Below are positions 16,923 to 24,178 of a DNA stretch of 64,000 bases, in pieces. Under the pieces are notes generated by a model. That model did not search any database, was not told the origin of the DNA, and saw nothing but the letters and a program-made list of their open reading frames with translations. Position numbers and translations under genes: made by a program. The first letter of the stretch is position 1; every line of letters starts with the position of its first letter. Source of the stretch: Catalinimonas niigatensis (GTDB lineage: Bacteria; Bacteroidota; Bacteroidia; Cytophagales; Cyclobacteriaceae); contig NZ_CP119422.1 of the NCBI RefSeq assembly GCF_030506285.1, forward strand, positions 6,373,501 to 6,437,500. Direction: 5' to 3'.

Positions 16923-17459
16923 ATGAAGTCAATTATCTTAAATCTAAAGCTGATTTTTCTGAGCTTTTCTCTCCTATGGTTTAGTGCTTGCTCAGGCACT
17001 CAGGAAACAGAATCAAACCCATCTTCTACTGAACAGGCAACAAGCGAAGTAGGAGGCGTAAAAAAAGTAGGCAGTGTAGTTGATGGTTACCTCAAGCTAA
17101 AAGATGCTTTAGTCGCGTCTAATGGGGAAGAAGCTAAAGAATATGCGATTGCTATGATGGAAGTAGTGGATGCTGTGGCTATGTCTGACATACAGCAGTC
17201 TATCAAAGAAATTGCCGCTACCGCCGAAATTGAAGAGCAGCGTAAAGCCTTTGAAACGCTTTCTATTGACCTGTACAGAAATTTAAAGGCTTCCAATGCA
17301 GTAGAGCAAACACTGTACAAACAATATTGTCCTATGGCATTTGATGATCAGGGTGCTTTCTGGCTGAGTGCCCAGAAAGAAATTCGTAATCCTTACTTTG
17401 GCGATCGCATGCTAAAATGCGGAAGTGTAGAGGAAACAATGGAAGCTAGTGTCGAGTAA
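16923..17459 (+). CDS. DUF3347 lipoprotein, last gene of the metal operon
   Basis: 178 residues. A signal peptide with lipobox F-S-A-C (Cys23) leads into a short Ser/Thr/Glu linker and a helical DUF3347 domain. The end has the same signature as the adaptor's tail: Q-Y-C-P-M-A, then W-L-S, then I-R-N-P-Y-F-G-D-R-M-L-K-C-G. The spaced Cys and Met residues (Y-C-P-M and L-K-C-G) look like a Cu(I) site. It could be a free metal chaperone that docks where the adaptor's own domain sits (inference). It is 9 bp after the adaptor gene and followed by a terminator. Confidence 0.88.
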   Translation: MKSIILNLKLIFLSFSLLWFSACSGTQETESNPSSTEQATSEVGGVKKVGSVVDGYLKLKDALVASNGEEAKEYAIAMMEVVDAVAMSDIQQSIKEIAATAEIEEQRKAFETLSIDLYRNLKASNAVEQTLYKQYCPMAFDDQGAFWLSAQKEIRNPYFGDRMLKCGSVEETMEASVE

Positions 17460-17501
17460 GAATATATCTATTACTATGGATGTTCAAATCAATAGATATT
17501 C
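17460..17501 (+). repeat. Inverted repeat immediately after the metal operon's last stop codon
   Basis: GAATATATCTATT (17460-17472) and AATAGATATTC (17491-17501) pair with a two-base bulge. No T tract follows, so it may stabilise the 3' end rather than terminate. Confidence 0.4.
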
Positions 17502-17504
17502 ATT

Positions 17505-17534
17505 ATCCTGCTTAGTGCATGAGCGGGATTTTTC
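17505..17534 (+). terminator. Probable terminator of the metal operon
   Basis: ATCCTGCT pairs with AGCGGGAT (one G-U) across a nine-base loop and is followed by TTTTTC. It is the first hairpin-plus-T signal seen after the HYC_CC_PP gene, consistent with one long transcript of about 10 kb. Confidence 0.6.
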
Positions 17535-17747
17535 TTTAACTCCTTGCCGTCAAACCTGATCAGGGTGGCGAATGGATGCAAATTTTTAATGGTTTCTATT
17601 AAAATAGTGATCTTTTTCTCCCGAGAAACAGGCTGTCTTCAGAGCACTTAGAACATACGATTTTCAGGCACAAGCAGGGCTGCCAAAGAGTAAATAGAAT
17701 GAGTTTTTCTTTTTTGACAATGACTGATCATGGGTTAAAGTTTCTCT

Positions 17748-18932
17748 TCAAAGCCTGAAGAGAAGTCCCCACTCTACATGTTCAGCTTTGCCTAAGTAAG
17801 TTTTTAAGCTTCCGCTTACTGCAATATGAGGGTGCAAATGAATGCGCAGACCATAGCGTTGGTAAAAATCCGAATATAAGCCTGTATAGGGACGATAAAC
17901 ATGATAGCCCAATTGGGTTAAAAAAGAAATTTTGCCGATCATCAGTTGATGCCCTAGCGTAATTGCCGCACTCTTAAAGTCTGTTGTATTTCCTGGAGTG
18001 TCTTCTTCTATCCACTTTTTGAGGGCAATGTCATAAAACCCATCTACGCCAAAATTAATAGTGTGAAACCATGAAAGCGGATGATTGATACTGACATTTA
18101 GATTGTAAGAAGGATGGATTACACCACCACCTCGACCTACTTCCTTGAAGCTAATGCTGGGCAAGAGAGTAAGATAAAATTTTTTATTCGTTAAGGTCTT
18201 TTTGGGCCATTTCTGAAACTGATGCCCTTGTTTCTGAAAATTAAAGCTGAAAGATGCGCCTGTTTGGATCAAATTGATACCTGAGTTTGGCTTTCGGATA
18301 GCACCGTTGGAATAATGATCCATATGTACAAACATACCAGCAGATAAATCATTTGTAATGCTTACTTGATACTTTAGTGCAATGTATAAAGCAGCAGAAA
18401 AGGATGATCCCAGTGCCAGATTGCTATTGTTATTTTTTTGGTCATGAGGATTGGTATGATAAGCCAGGCCCGTGCCCAGGCTCCCGGAAAGGCTGCTGAT
18501 TTTTCCACGGTACAAGTACAGGTTCAAAAAGGGAACGATGGCCAGAGATTTGCCCAGGATTGGGTTCAGATAATTTTGATAGCTGAAGCTGATACCCAGA
18601 TCAGGATATCCATAGGCCTGTTCCCAGTATTTTGCGCCATAAGTATTACGTATGTAGCTGATTCTAAATCCCTGCGGATGACTTTTGATCAGGTGCCCGA
18701 TCTTCTCATCATGCATCATGATGAACCCTTTGTACAATGACCCTTCTATTTGAGAAGTATAGGCTGAAGCTGGAAATGATTCATGATCAGTGGACTGTGC
18801 TAATAAAGATGACTGTAACAATACAATCAAACAGAACATTGGGAAGCAAAGCTGTTTGATTATATGTAATTGTATGAAGTGATATCTTGTAAATTGGGCC
18901 AATAAACTTCTAAGCTTTCCCGGAAGATGCAT
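17748..18932 (-). CDS. Acyloxyacyl hydrolase-like outer-membrane protein (PagL-type)
   Basis: 394 residues; alternating strands and a C-terminal aromatic residue before the last Arg-Leu indicate an outer-membrane beta-barrel. The terminal signature H-L-H-P-H-I-A-V-S-G-S-L-K-T-Y-L-G-K-A-E followed by H-V-E-W-G-L is typical of Bacteroidota proteins named acyloxyacyl hydrolase, relatives of the lipid A 3-O-deacylase PagL. Catalytic residues could not be proven here. The annotated start gives an unusual leader; an internal ATG near 18839 would give a more normal signal peptide (MFCLIVLLQSSLLAQS), so the true start is uncertain. It lies 33 bp downstream of another outer-membrane protein gene. Confidence 0.75.
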   Translation of the reverse strand: MHLPGKLRSLLAQFTRYHFIQLHIIKQLCFPMFCLIVLLQSSLLAQSTDHESFPASAYTSQIEGSLYKGFIMMHDEKIGHLIKSHPQGFRISYIRNTYGAKYWEQAYGYPDLGISFSYQNYLNPILGKSLAIVPFLNLYLYRGKISSLSGSLGTGLAYHTNPHDQKNNNSNLALGSSFSAALYIALKYQVSITNDLSAGMFVHMDHYSNGAIRKPNSGINLIQTGASFSFNFQKQGHQFQKWPKKTLTNKKFYLTLLPSISFKEVGRGGGVIHPSYNLNVSINHPLSWFHTINFGVDGFYDIALKKWIEEDTPGNTTDFKSAAITLGHQLMIGKISFLTQLGYHVYRPYTGLYSDFYQRYGLRIHLHPHIAVSGSLKTYLGKAEHVEWGLLFRL

Positions 18933-18965
18933 GAGTTATTTCAGGAATTTATACAAGATATGAAC

Positions 18966-19529
18966 TCATAGCTTTTTTCCAAACTTAAGCATTAAACTGA
19001 TATTAATGTCTCCATTGAGATAGGGCTGGAGCATAGCTTTCAACCCCAACAAGTATTTTTGCCCGATACTTATTTCATTTTCAATAATCGCACTCATTCC
19101 CATAGATATTCTTTGGTCAGTTTCATCACTCCTTTCAATATCATCATATACATACATGACAGAAATACCAGTACCTATCTTCAAATTGTTGATCTTATCG
19201 TTACCAAAGGGTGAGGTAAACAAATTAGCATCCAGATGGGTGACAAAAGAGGGACTAAATTCTCTTTTTCTGTAAAATATATTATTGGGGTCATTTGTGG
19301 GCTGAGGAATCTTTCTGGAATAGAAATCGCCGTAGCCTACTCCCAGTAAGAAGGAATTGCTGAGAATCCTGTTCCACTTTTTCGTAACTTCTCCTTCCAA
19401 TTTACCAATCAGTTTGTCACCTGTGCCTAAGTTGGAAACACCGATACCTAACTTTACATCCATTTTGGATTGACTATATGCCAATAGGGATGAAAAAAAG
19501 AGGGATATTAATAGTAGAATTCTGCGCAT
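18966..19529 (-). CDS. Small outer-membrane beta-barrel protein of unknown function
   Basis: 187 residues. The signal peptide (MRRILLLISLFFSSLLAYSQ) would be cut after residue 20. The mature protein has alternating amphipathic strands (VKLGIGVSN, SFLLGVGYGDF, KYLLGLKAML, INISLMLKFG) and ends in K-K-L, like small OmpW/OmpX-type barrels. No specific family was recognised. It is probably cotranscribed with the acyloxyacyl hydrolase-like gene 33 bp downstream; a shared role in envelope maintenance is only inference. Confidence 0.75.
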   Translation of the reverse strand: MRRILLLISLFFSSLLAYSQSKMDVKLGIGVSNLGTGDKLIGKLEGEVTKKWNRILSNSFLLGVGYGDFYSRKIPQPTNDPNNIFYRKREFSPSFVTHLDANLFTSPFGNDKINNLKIGTGISVMYVYDDIERSDETDQRISMGMSAIIENEISIGQKYLLGLKAMLQPYLNGDINISLMLKFGKKL

Positions 19530-19749
19530 AAACCACGAATTTTACCTATAGTATACAGCATAAATCCCATGAAGGAAAATACATGTAAGAAATATCAGTT
19601 TTGTTGACATTAGAGGAATAGATTTGAAAATGAATTTACGGATGTCATCTCTCTGACAACACATTCTTATTTAAGAGGATAGTATCATATGTTATAAAAC
19701 CACTTTGCGCCAGAAGTCGTAGATTAGATAGATTAAAGCCCATCGCATA

Positions 19750-20412
19750 ATGAAAAAAAATCTGATATACGGAATTTCAATAGCGTTAAGTCTGATTATC
19801 TATACTCAATCAAAACTTGCTGCATCAACTAACAATGACTCTTTGAATGCGTTAGATACAAAAAATAGTATAATGGAAATAGCAACATTTGGTAACGGAT
19901 GCTTTTGGTGTACAGAAGCAATATTTCAAAATTTACAAGGTGTAGAAAAAGTTGTCTCCGGCTATTCCGGAGGGCATGTGGAAAATCCAACCTACAAGCA
20001 GGTATGTGCGGGTACTACCGGCCATGCCGAAGTCATACAAATCTCTTATGATCCTGCCGTCATCAGTTATGACGAACTGCTGGAAGTATTCTGGAAAACC
20101 CATGATCCTACTACCCCTAATCGGCAGGGAAATGATGTAGGCCCTCAGTATCGTTCAGCGGTTTTTTATCATAATGAAGCGCAGAAAGAGAAAGCAGAAA
20201 AGTACAAAAAAGAACTCAATGCTGCCGGTGCTTATGATAAGCCTATCGTAACAGAAATCACGGCTTTTGAGAAGTTCTATCCGGCAGAGGATTATCATCA
20301 GAATTACTTCAACCTGAATGGCAGCCAGCCTTACTGCTCTTTTGTCATTCGGCCTAAGGTAGAGAAATTTGAGAAAGTATTTAAAGACAAACTCAAGAAG
20401 GTAGAAAACTAA
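19750..20412 (+). CDS. msrA: Exported peptide-methionine (S)-S-oxide reductase
   Basis: 220 residues. The MsrA active-site motif GCFWC lies at 50-54, with Cys51 as the catalytic nucleophile. It is followed by GYSGGH, the G-T-T-G-H-A-E motif and the D-P-T-T-P-N-R-Q-G-N-D-V-G-P-Q-Y-R-S stretch of class A reductases. It reduces the S-epimer of methionine sulfoxide in proteins. The N terminus (about 26 residues) is a signal peptide rather than part of the enzyme, so this copy should work in the periplasm, repairing exported proteins. No msrB is adjacent. A shared hairpin terminator separates it from the ferredoxin gene on the other strand. Confidence 0.95.
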   Translation: MKKNLIYGISIALSLIIYTQSKLAASTNNDSLNALDTKNSIMEIATFGNGCFWCTEAIFQNLQGVEKVVSGYSGGHVENPTYKQVCAGTTGHAEVIQISYDPAVISYDELLEVFWKTHDPTTPNRQGNDVGPQYRSAVFYHNEAQKEKAEKYKKELNAAGAYDKPIVTEITAFEKFYPAEDYHQNYFNLNGSQPYCSFVIRPKVEKFEKVFKDKLKKVEN

Positions 20413-20434
20413 ATCAATGGTTTTTTTAAAATGA

Positions 20435-20466
20435 AAAAGCCACTGTCTAAATCAGGCAGTGGCTTT
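20435..20466. terminator. Bidirectional terminator between msrA and the ferredoxin gene
   Basis: AAAAGCCACTGTCT pairs with AGGCAGTGGCTTTT (one G-U), closing a short loop. T runs follow on both strands, so it can end the convergent transcripts of msrA (+) and the ferredoxin gene (-). Confidence 0.85.
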
Positions 20467-20506
20467 TGTTTGTCTATAAATCTATTTAATAACGAATTTA
20501 TAAATG

Positions 20507-20833
20507 CTATTCCATAGTGGCTTCCGCCATCAGGCGAATACGGATACCATCCATTTCCTCTGTGATGGGCATCTGGCAGGCCAGACGGCTGCTTTGGCTC
20601 ACTACCGGAAGAGTATCCAACATATCCATTTCCGCATCATTGGGTTCTTCTGCATAGGTATTGTCAAGCACTTCTACATGGCAGGAGGCACATAGTGCCA
20701 TTCCACCACAAGTAGCTGCTATCGGATAGTCCGAAGCTTTTAGAATTTCCATAAGACTCAATGCCATATCGGTAGGAGCCTCAATGGTATTAAGATTACC
20801 GTTAGCCTCTTCAACGTGTATCTTGATGTCCAT
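20507..20833 (-). CDS. Adrenodoxin-type [2Fe-2S] ferredoxin
   Basis: 108 residues. The cluster ligands are Cys42, Cys48, Cys51 and Cys86 in C-G-G-M-A-L-C-A-S-C and R-L-A-C-Q, the spacing of vertebrate-/Isc-type [2Fe-2S] ferredoxins. The C-terminal helix has the D-M-L-D-T acidic surface used for partner docking. It carries electrons in the cytosol. Its start lies only 3 bp after the stop of the reductase gene upstream on the same strand, so the two form an operon and very likely a redox pair. The electron acceptor is not encoded nearby. Confidence 0.93.
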   Translation of the reverse strand: MDIKIHVEEANGNLNTIEAPTDMALSLMEILKASDYPIAATCGGMALCASCHVEVLDNTYAEEPNDAEMDMLDTLPVVSQSSRLACQMPITEEMDGIRIRLMAEATME

Positions 20834-20836
20834 CTG

Positions 20837-21841
20837 CTAAAAACTTTGTATTCCGTTAACTGTCGTATATTTTAAACTTGCCTTCTTTCCTCCATTCACT
20901 ACACGGTAAGCACTTTGTGCCATCAGTGCTGCTTCGTGGAAACCACTCAAGATCAATTTTAACTTACCAGGATACTGATTGATGTCGCCTATGGCATATA
21001 CGCCTTCCACATTAGTAGCATAGTCTTCTACATTTACCGTAATGGCATTGCGATCCAGATTAAGTTTCCAGTCGGCAATAGGACCTAATTTAGGGCTGAG
21101 TCCGAAAAGAGGAATAAAATAATCACTGGCTACCAGCTCTATTTTCCCTTCTTTATTGGTAATAAGGCATTCCTTGAGTACACCATTACCATTAAGCGCA
21201 GTGACTTCACTGTTTAGTTTAAGATTGAGTTTTCCTTCTTCAGCAAGTTTCATCACTTTATCTGCTGAATCGGGAGCACCTCTGAAACTACTGCCACGGT
21301 GAACCAAAGTAAGCTCTTCTGTTAGTTCAGCCAGATAGATTACCCAGTCCAGGGCCGAGTCGCCACCTCCAGCCACTACTACTTTTTTGCCCGTATACTT
21401 TTCAGGGTTACGTACCATATAGTCAATGCCCTTACCTTCATAAGTATCCAGATTTTCAAGTGCAGGCTTACGGGGTTCAAAACAACCTAATCCTCCGGCA
21501 ATCACTACCGCTTTTGCATGACACTGCGTACCTTCATTGGTCTCAAGAATAAAAGCCCCATCTTCCTGTCTTTCAATTTTTTCTACTCGCTCACCCAGCG
21601 TAAACGTAGGATTGAAAGGTGCTATTTGTTTGGCCAGGTTATCCACAAGTTCCTGCGCCAGCACTACCGGATAACCGGGGATGTCATATATAGGTTTTTT
21701 GGGGTAAATTTCAGACAACTGTCCGCCTATCTGAGGCAAAACATCCATCACATGACATCGCATTTTGAGTAGTCCTGCTTCAAAAACAGCAAATAAACCC
21801 ACCGGTCCGGCTCCAATAATGCAAAGGTCTGTGTATATCAT
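20837..21841 (-). CDS. Thioredoxin-reductase-like ferredoxin-NAD(P)+ reductase
   Basis: 334 residues. FAD-binding G-A-G-P-V-G lies at the N terminus (residues 9-14), and the NAD(P)-binding GGGDSALDW is near 157-165. The C-terminal A-I-G-D-I-N-Q-Y-P-G-K motif contacts FAD. The redox CxxC of true thioredoxin reductases is absent, which marks it as the TrxR-like ferredoxin-NAD(P)+ oxidoreductase class (as in Bacillus YumC and green sulfur bacteria). It would pass electrons between NAD(P)H and the [2Fe-2S] ferredoxin encoded 3 bp downstream. A MarR-type regulator gene lies 190 bp upstream on the same strand. Confidence 0.92.
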   Translation of the reverse strand: MIYTDLCIIGAGPVGLFAVFEAGLLKMRCHVMDVLPQIGGQLSEIYPKKPIYDIPGYPVVLAQELVDNLAKQIAPFNPTFTLGERVEKIERQEDGAFILETNEGTQCHAKAVVIAGGLGCFEPRKPALENLDTYEGKGIDYMVRNPEKYTGKKVVVAGGGDSALDWVIYLAELTEELTLVHRGSSFRGAPDSADKVMKLAEEGKLNLKLNSEVTALNGNGVLKECLITNKEGKIELVASDYFIPLFGLSPKLGPIADWKLNLDRNAITVNVEDYATNVEGVYAIGDINQYPGKLKLILSGFHEAALMAQSAYRVVNGGKKASLKYTTVNGIQSF

Positions 21842-22031
21842 AATTTTTCCATTTTTTTCTGGTCAACGATTTGAATAACGAAATAAATAATAAAATGGTT
21901 GTTATACTAATTATTTGTATGCGACTTAATTTTTTCTTGTTGAATGAGAAAATGCCTGATTGGTGGGAACAAATCAAATTCCACTTCAGGCTTGGAGGGT
22001 TTGCCCAAAGTGTATTTACTTACATAAAAAT

Positions 22032-22475
22032 TTATGGCTCCAAATTATCGTAAATGGTATTCAAAATCCTTACAAACTGTTGAAAATCATCTTCTGTAAG
22101 ATGTTTCCAGGCATGCATGCGGATTTTCCTTACTTCAGGCAGCATTTTCGTTACGGTATTTTTTCCTGCTTCAGTTAAACATACACGTACCCGTCGGCGA
22201 TCCTGAGCATCATGCTGACGTTTGATAAGCTCTTTCTGACTGAGCAGGTCAAGGATTCTGGTAACGGTGGGTGTATCTTTATGGGTAAATTCTGCCAATG
22301 CTACCTGACTGAGTTCCTGGTTTTCAAATAATATCTTCAGGACTGCCCACTGATCTACCGTAACATCAAAGCCTAGTGCCCGAAATTGCTGCTTAGCATA
22401 TTGCTTAATCTTTTTGTGTGTTTTCTCCAGCAGGAAAGAGTAGTTGCTGTAAACTTCATTTGATTGAGAATCCAT
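22032..22475 (-). CDS. MarR-family transcriptional regulator
   Basis: 147 residues. A winged helix-turn-helix spans about 55-115: the recognition region T-P-T-V-T-R-I-L-D-L-L, followed by the wing with D-A-Q-D-R-R-R-V-R-V, the invariant Asp-x-Arg signature of MarR proteins. Long N- and C-terminal helices give the dimer interface. MarR proteins usually repress their own and a neighbouring gene and release DNA on binding a phenolic ligand or on oxidation. The most likely target is the ferredoxin reductase operon downstream or its own promoter (inference). The upstream gap holds overlapping inverted repeats that may be operators. Confidence 0.93.
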   Translation of the reverse strand: MDSQSNEVYSNYSFLLEKTHKKIKQYAKQQFRALGFDVTVDQWAVLKILFENQELSQVALAEFTHKDTPTVTRILDLLSQKELIKRQHDAQDRRRVRVCLTEAGKNTVTKMLPEVRKIRMHAWKHLTEDDFQQFVRILNTIYDNLEP

Positions 22476-22512
22476 GGCGGCTAAATTAGACTTTTGCCAC
22501 GATTAATTAAAA

Positions 22513-22565
22513 TATGGGGAAATATTGAGTATATGAGGCATATCTTCCCCATAGTACGGGGAAGA
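22513..22565. repeat. Overlapping alternative hairpins upstream of marR
   Basis: TATGGGGA (22513-22520) pairs with TCCCCATA (22546-22553), and TCTTCCCC (22543-22550) pairs with GGGGAAGA (22558-22565). Both are perfect 8-bp matches, and they share bases 22546-22550, so only one can form at a time. They could be operators for the MarR protein or alternative RNA structures. Confidence 0.5.
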
Positions 22566-22713
22566 AGTTAGACAAGACATTTGCATAACTTGTATATGGG
22601 GGCATTTGTTTCAACTGGCATGGTATTCTCATGATATTATGTGTATTCGATTATTTTTTAAGCTAAGAATGATATAGATTTTTTAAACTTTACGTGGGGT
22701 TACATAAGCGTGG

Positions 22714-22741
22714 GGGCTGTACTGCAGCCCTTTTGCTTTTT
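22714..22741 (+). terminator. Orphan plus-strand terminator-like hairpin
   Basis: GGGCTG and CAGCCC pair across a five-base loop and lead into TTTTGCTTTTT on the plus strand. Both neighbouring genes are on the minus strand, so it has no protein gene to terminate. Confidence 0.55.
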
Positions 22742-22781
22742 GTATAGGTTAAGTAAATTTTTTATACCTGTTCAGACTCCA

Positions 22782-23852
22782 TTATTCTTTTGTCATCCCT
22801 TTCCTGATTTTCTTTTCAACGGTATCTTCTTCTTTGGGAGTAGTGGGTTCTAATGGTTCCTGCTCATCTGTTTCAGTTGGTTGGTAACTTAATGAAAAAT
22901 AAATTGGAAAATGGTCTGAACCTATATAAGGCAGCACTTCTATACGGTTTAACTGAAAATCTTCGGTATGAAAAACATGATCCAGGGGCCAACGCATTAA
23001 AGGCACTTCCGCGCTAAATGTATTGTAAAATCCTCTGCCAATGCGAGGGTCAAGCATCTGGCTGGACTTGAGAAACAGCCGGGTGGTATAAGACCAGGCT
23101 ACATCATTTAAATCGCCCATCAATATTGCAGGTTCCTCTGTCTTTTTAACCATTCGTCCGGCAAGTAAGAGTTCCGCATCCCTTTCAACACTACTTTCAC
23201 TTTCGGGGGGTACCGGAGGTTTGGGATGCAGACAATATAACCTGACTTTTTGGTCCGAAGGAAGATGCACATAAGCATGTATAGAGGGCACGCTATCTTC
23301 CATCATATACCTTACCTCAGCATCTTCAAGCTTGAGCTTTGAGTATAATACCATCCCATAAGTATTATCAAGAGGCTCACTTACTGTGTAGGGATAATCA
23401 GCTTGAAGTGTATCCATCTTATCGGCCCACCATTCGTCAGCTTCCAGAAGCAATACCAAATCAGGGTTTTTTTGATATATAAGCTTGAGTAGGCTCTGAT
23501 AATCATGATTTTTCATATATACATTGGACGAAACTGCACTAAGAGTAGTAAGACTGTCCTGCATTTCCACAATGTCCGTCTGTGTACGCGAAAATGGAGT
23601 ATATGGATAGATACGAAATCCTTGATAAAACAAAGCTATCCCCAGAAGGGCTATTACGATGATGTTTATTTTATCCCTAAAACGGAAAAAGATAAACCAA
23701 GAGATAATGAGCAAAGTCAGTAAAATTGAAATCTGAATACGGGGAAAAGTGAATATCTGAACCCACCAGATATCTAGCTGCAATACAGGAAGAAAAGTGC
23801 CAATAATAAAAAATATACTTAGGATAATCAGAATCGTTTTGAAGATTCGCAT
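22782..23852 (-). CDS. Membrane-anchored endonuclease/exonuclease/phosphatase-family protein
   Basis: 356 residues. Three hydrophobic segments (about 5-25, 38-57 and 63-82) anchor a C-terminal EEP domain. Its catalytic signatures are visible: N-P-D-L-V-L-L-L-E-A-D-E near 130-140 (metal-binding Glu), H-P-K-P in the middle, G-D-L-N-D near 246-250, and the final G-S-D-H-F-P with the catalytic His. Enzymes of this layout act on phosphoester bonds in nucleic acids or phospholipids; the topology places the domain outside the cytoplasmic membrane. The substrate is unknown. The C-terminal tail is rich in Glu, Thr and Lys. Monocistronic as far as can be seen. Confidence 0.85.
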   Translation of the reverse strand: MRIFKTILIILSIFFIIGTFLPVLQLDIWWVQIFTFPRIQISILLTLLIISWFIFFRFRDKINIIVIALLGIALFYQGFRIYPYTPFSRTQTDIVEMQDSLTTLSAVSSNVYMKNHDYQSLLKLIYQKNPDLVLLLEADEWWADKMDTLQADYPYTVSEPLDNTYGMVLYSKLKLEDAEVRYMMEDSVPSIHAYVHLPSDQKVRLYCLHPKPPVPPESESSVERDAELLLAGRMVKKTEEPAILMGDLNDVAWSYTTRLFLKSSQMLDPRIGRGFYNTFSAEVPLMRWPLDHVFHTEDFQLNRIEVLPYIGSDHFPIYFSLSYQPTETDEQEPLEPTTPKEEDTVEKKIRKGMTKE

Positions 23853-24178
23853 AATTAAAAAAGACTACTCACTTAGCGTAAAAAATAGGAGAATTTGGAT
23901 AATTAAAACAAATAGGCACACAAATGTTTAGGAAAAATCTTCAGTATGATAAAATTTCGGGAAATTTTTACTTTTAGCATAGCTTTTTGATGAAGGATTT
24001 CAACGTATCACTTACTGATCAATTGTTGCCTCCTGTTAAGAAGCCCTCTGGCTTACTTGAAAATGGATACCAAAATCCTGGACAAACCAACCTAATCAGC
24101 TTTTGCAATGCAATAGTATGTGGAATTGATTTACCCAGGAAAATTCGGCAATAAACTATTAGTCTTATGTCAAATACC
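23853..24178. other. Spacer between the EEP and dehydratase genes
   Basis: 326 bases. It contains only a 54-codon plus-strand ORF of doubtful status (listed separately). No terminator or repeat was seen. Confidence 0.4.
23990..24154 (+). CDS. Doubtful 54-residue ORF
   Basis: ATG 23990 to TAA 24152-24154 encodes a 54-residue peptide (starts MKDFNVSLTDQLLPP) with two Cys but no recognised motif, signal peptide or membrane segment. It sits alone on the plus strand between two minus-strand genes, with no clear ribosome-binding site or terminator. It may be chance. Confidence 0.2.
   Translation: MKDFNVSLTDQLLPPVKKPSGLLENGYQNPGQTNLISFCNAIVCGIDLPRKIRQ

Larger units (their letters stand above)
22476..22781. 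other. Structured intergenic region upstream of marR
   Basis: 306 bases without a protein gene. It holds two overlapping, mutually exclusive inverted repeats near 22513-22565 and a plus-strand hairpin terminator at 22714-22740, although both flanking genes are on the minus strand. It may contain a small RNA or a marR leader. Confidence 0.5.
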
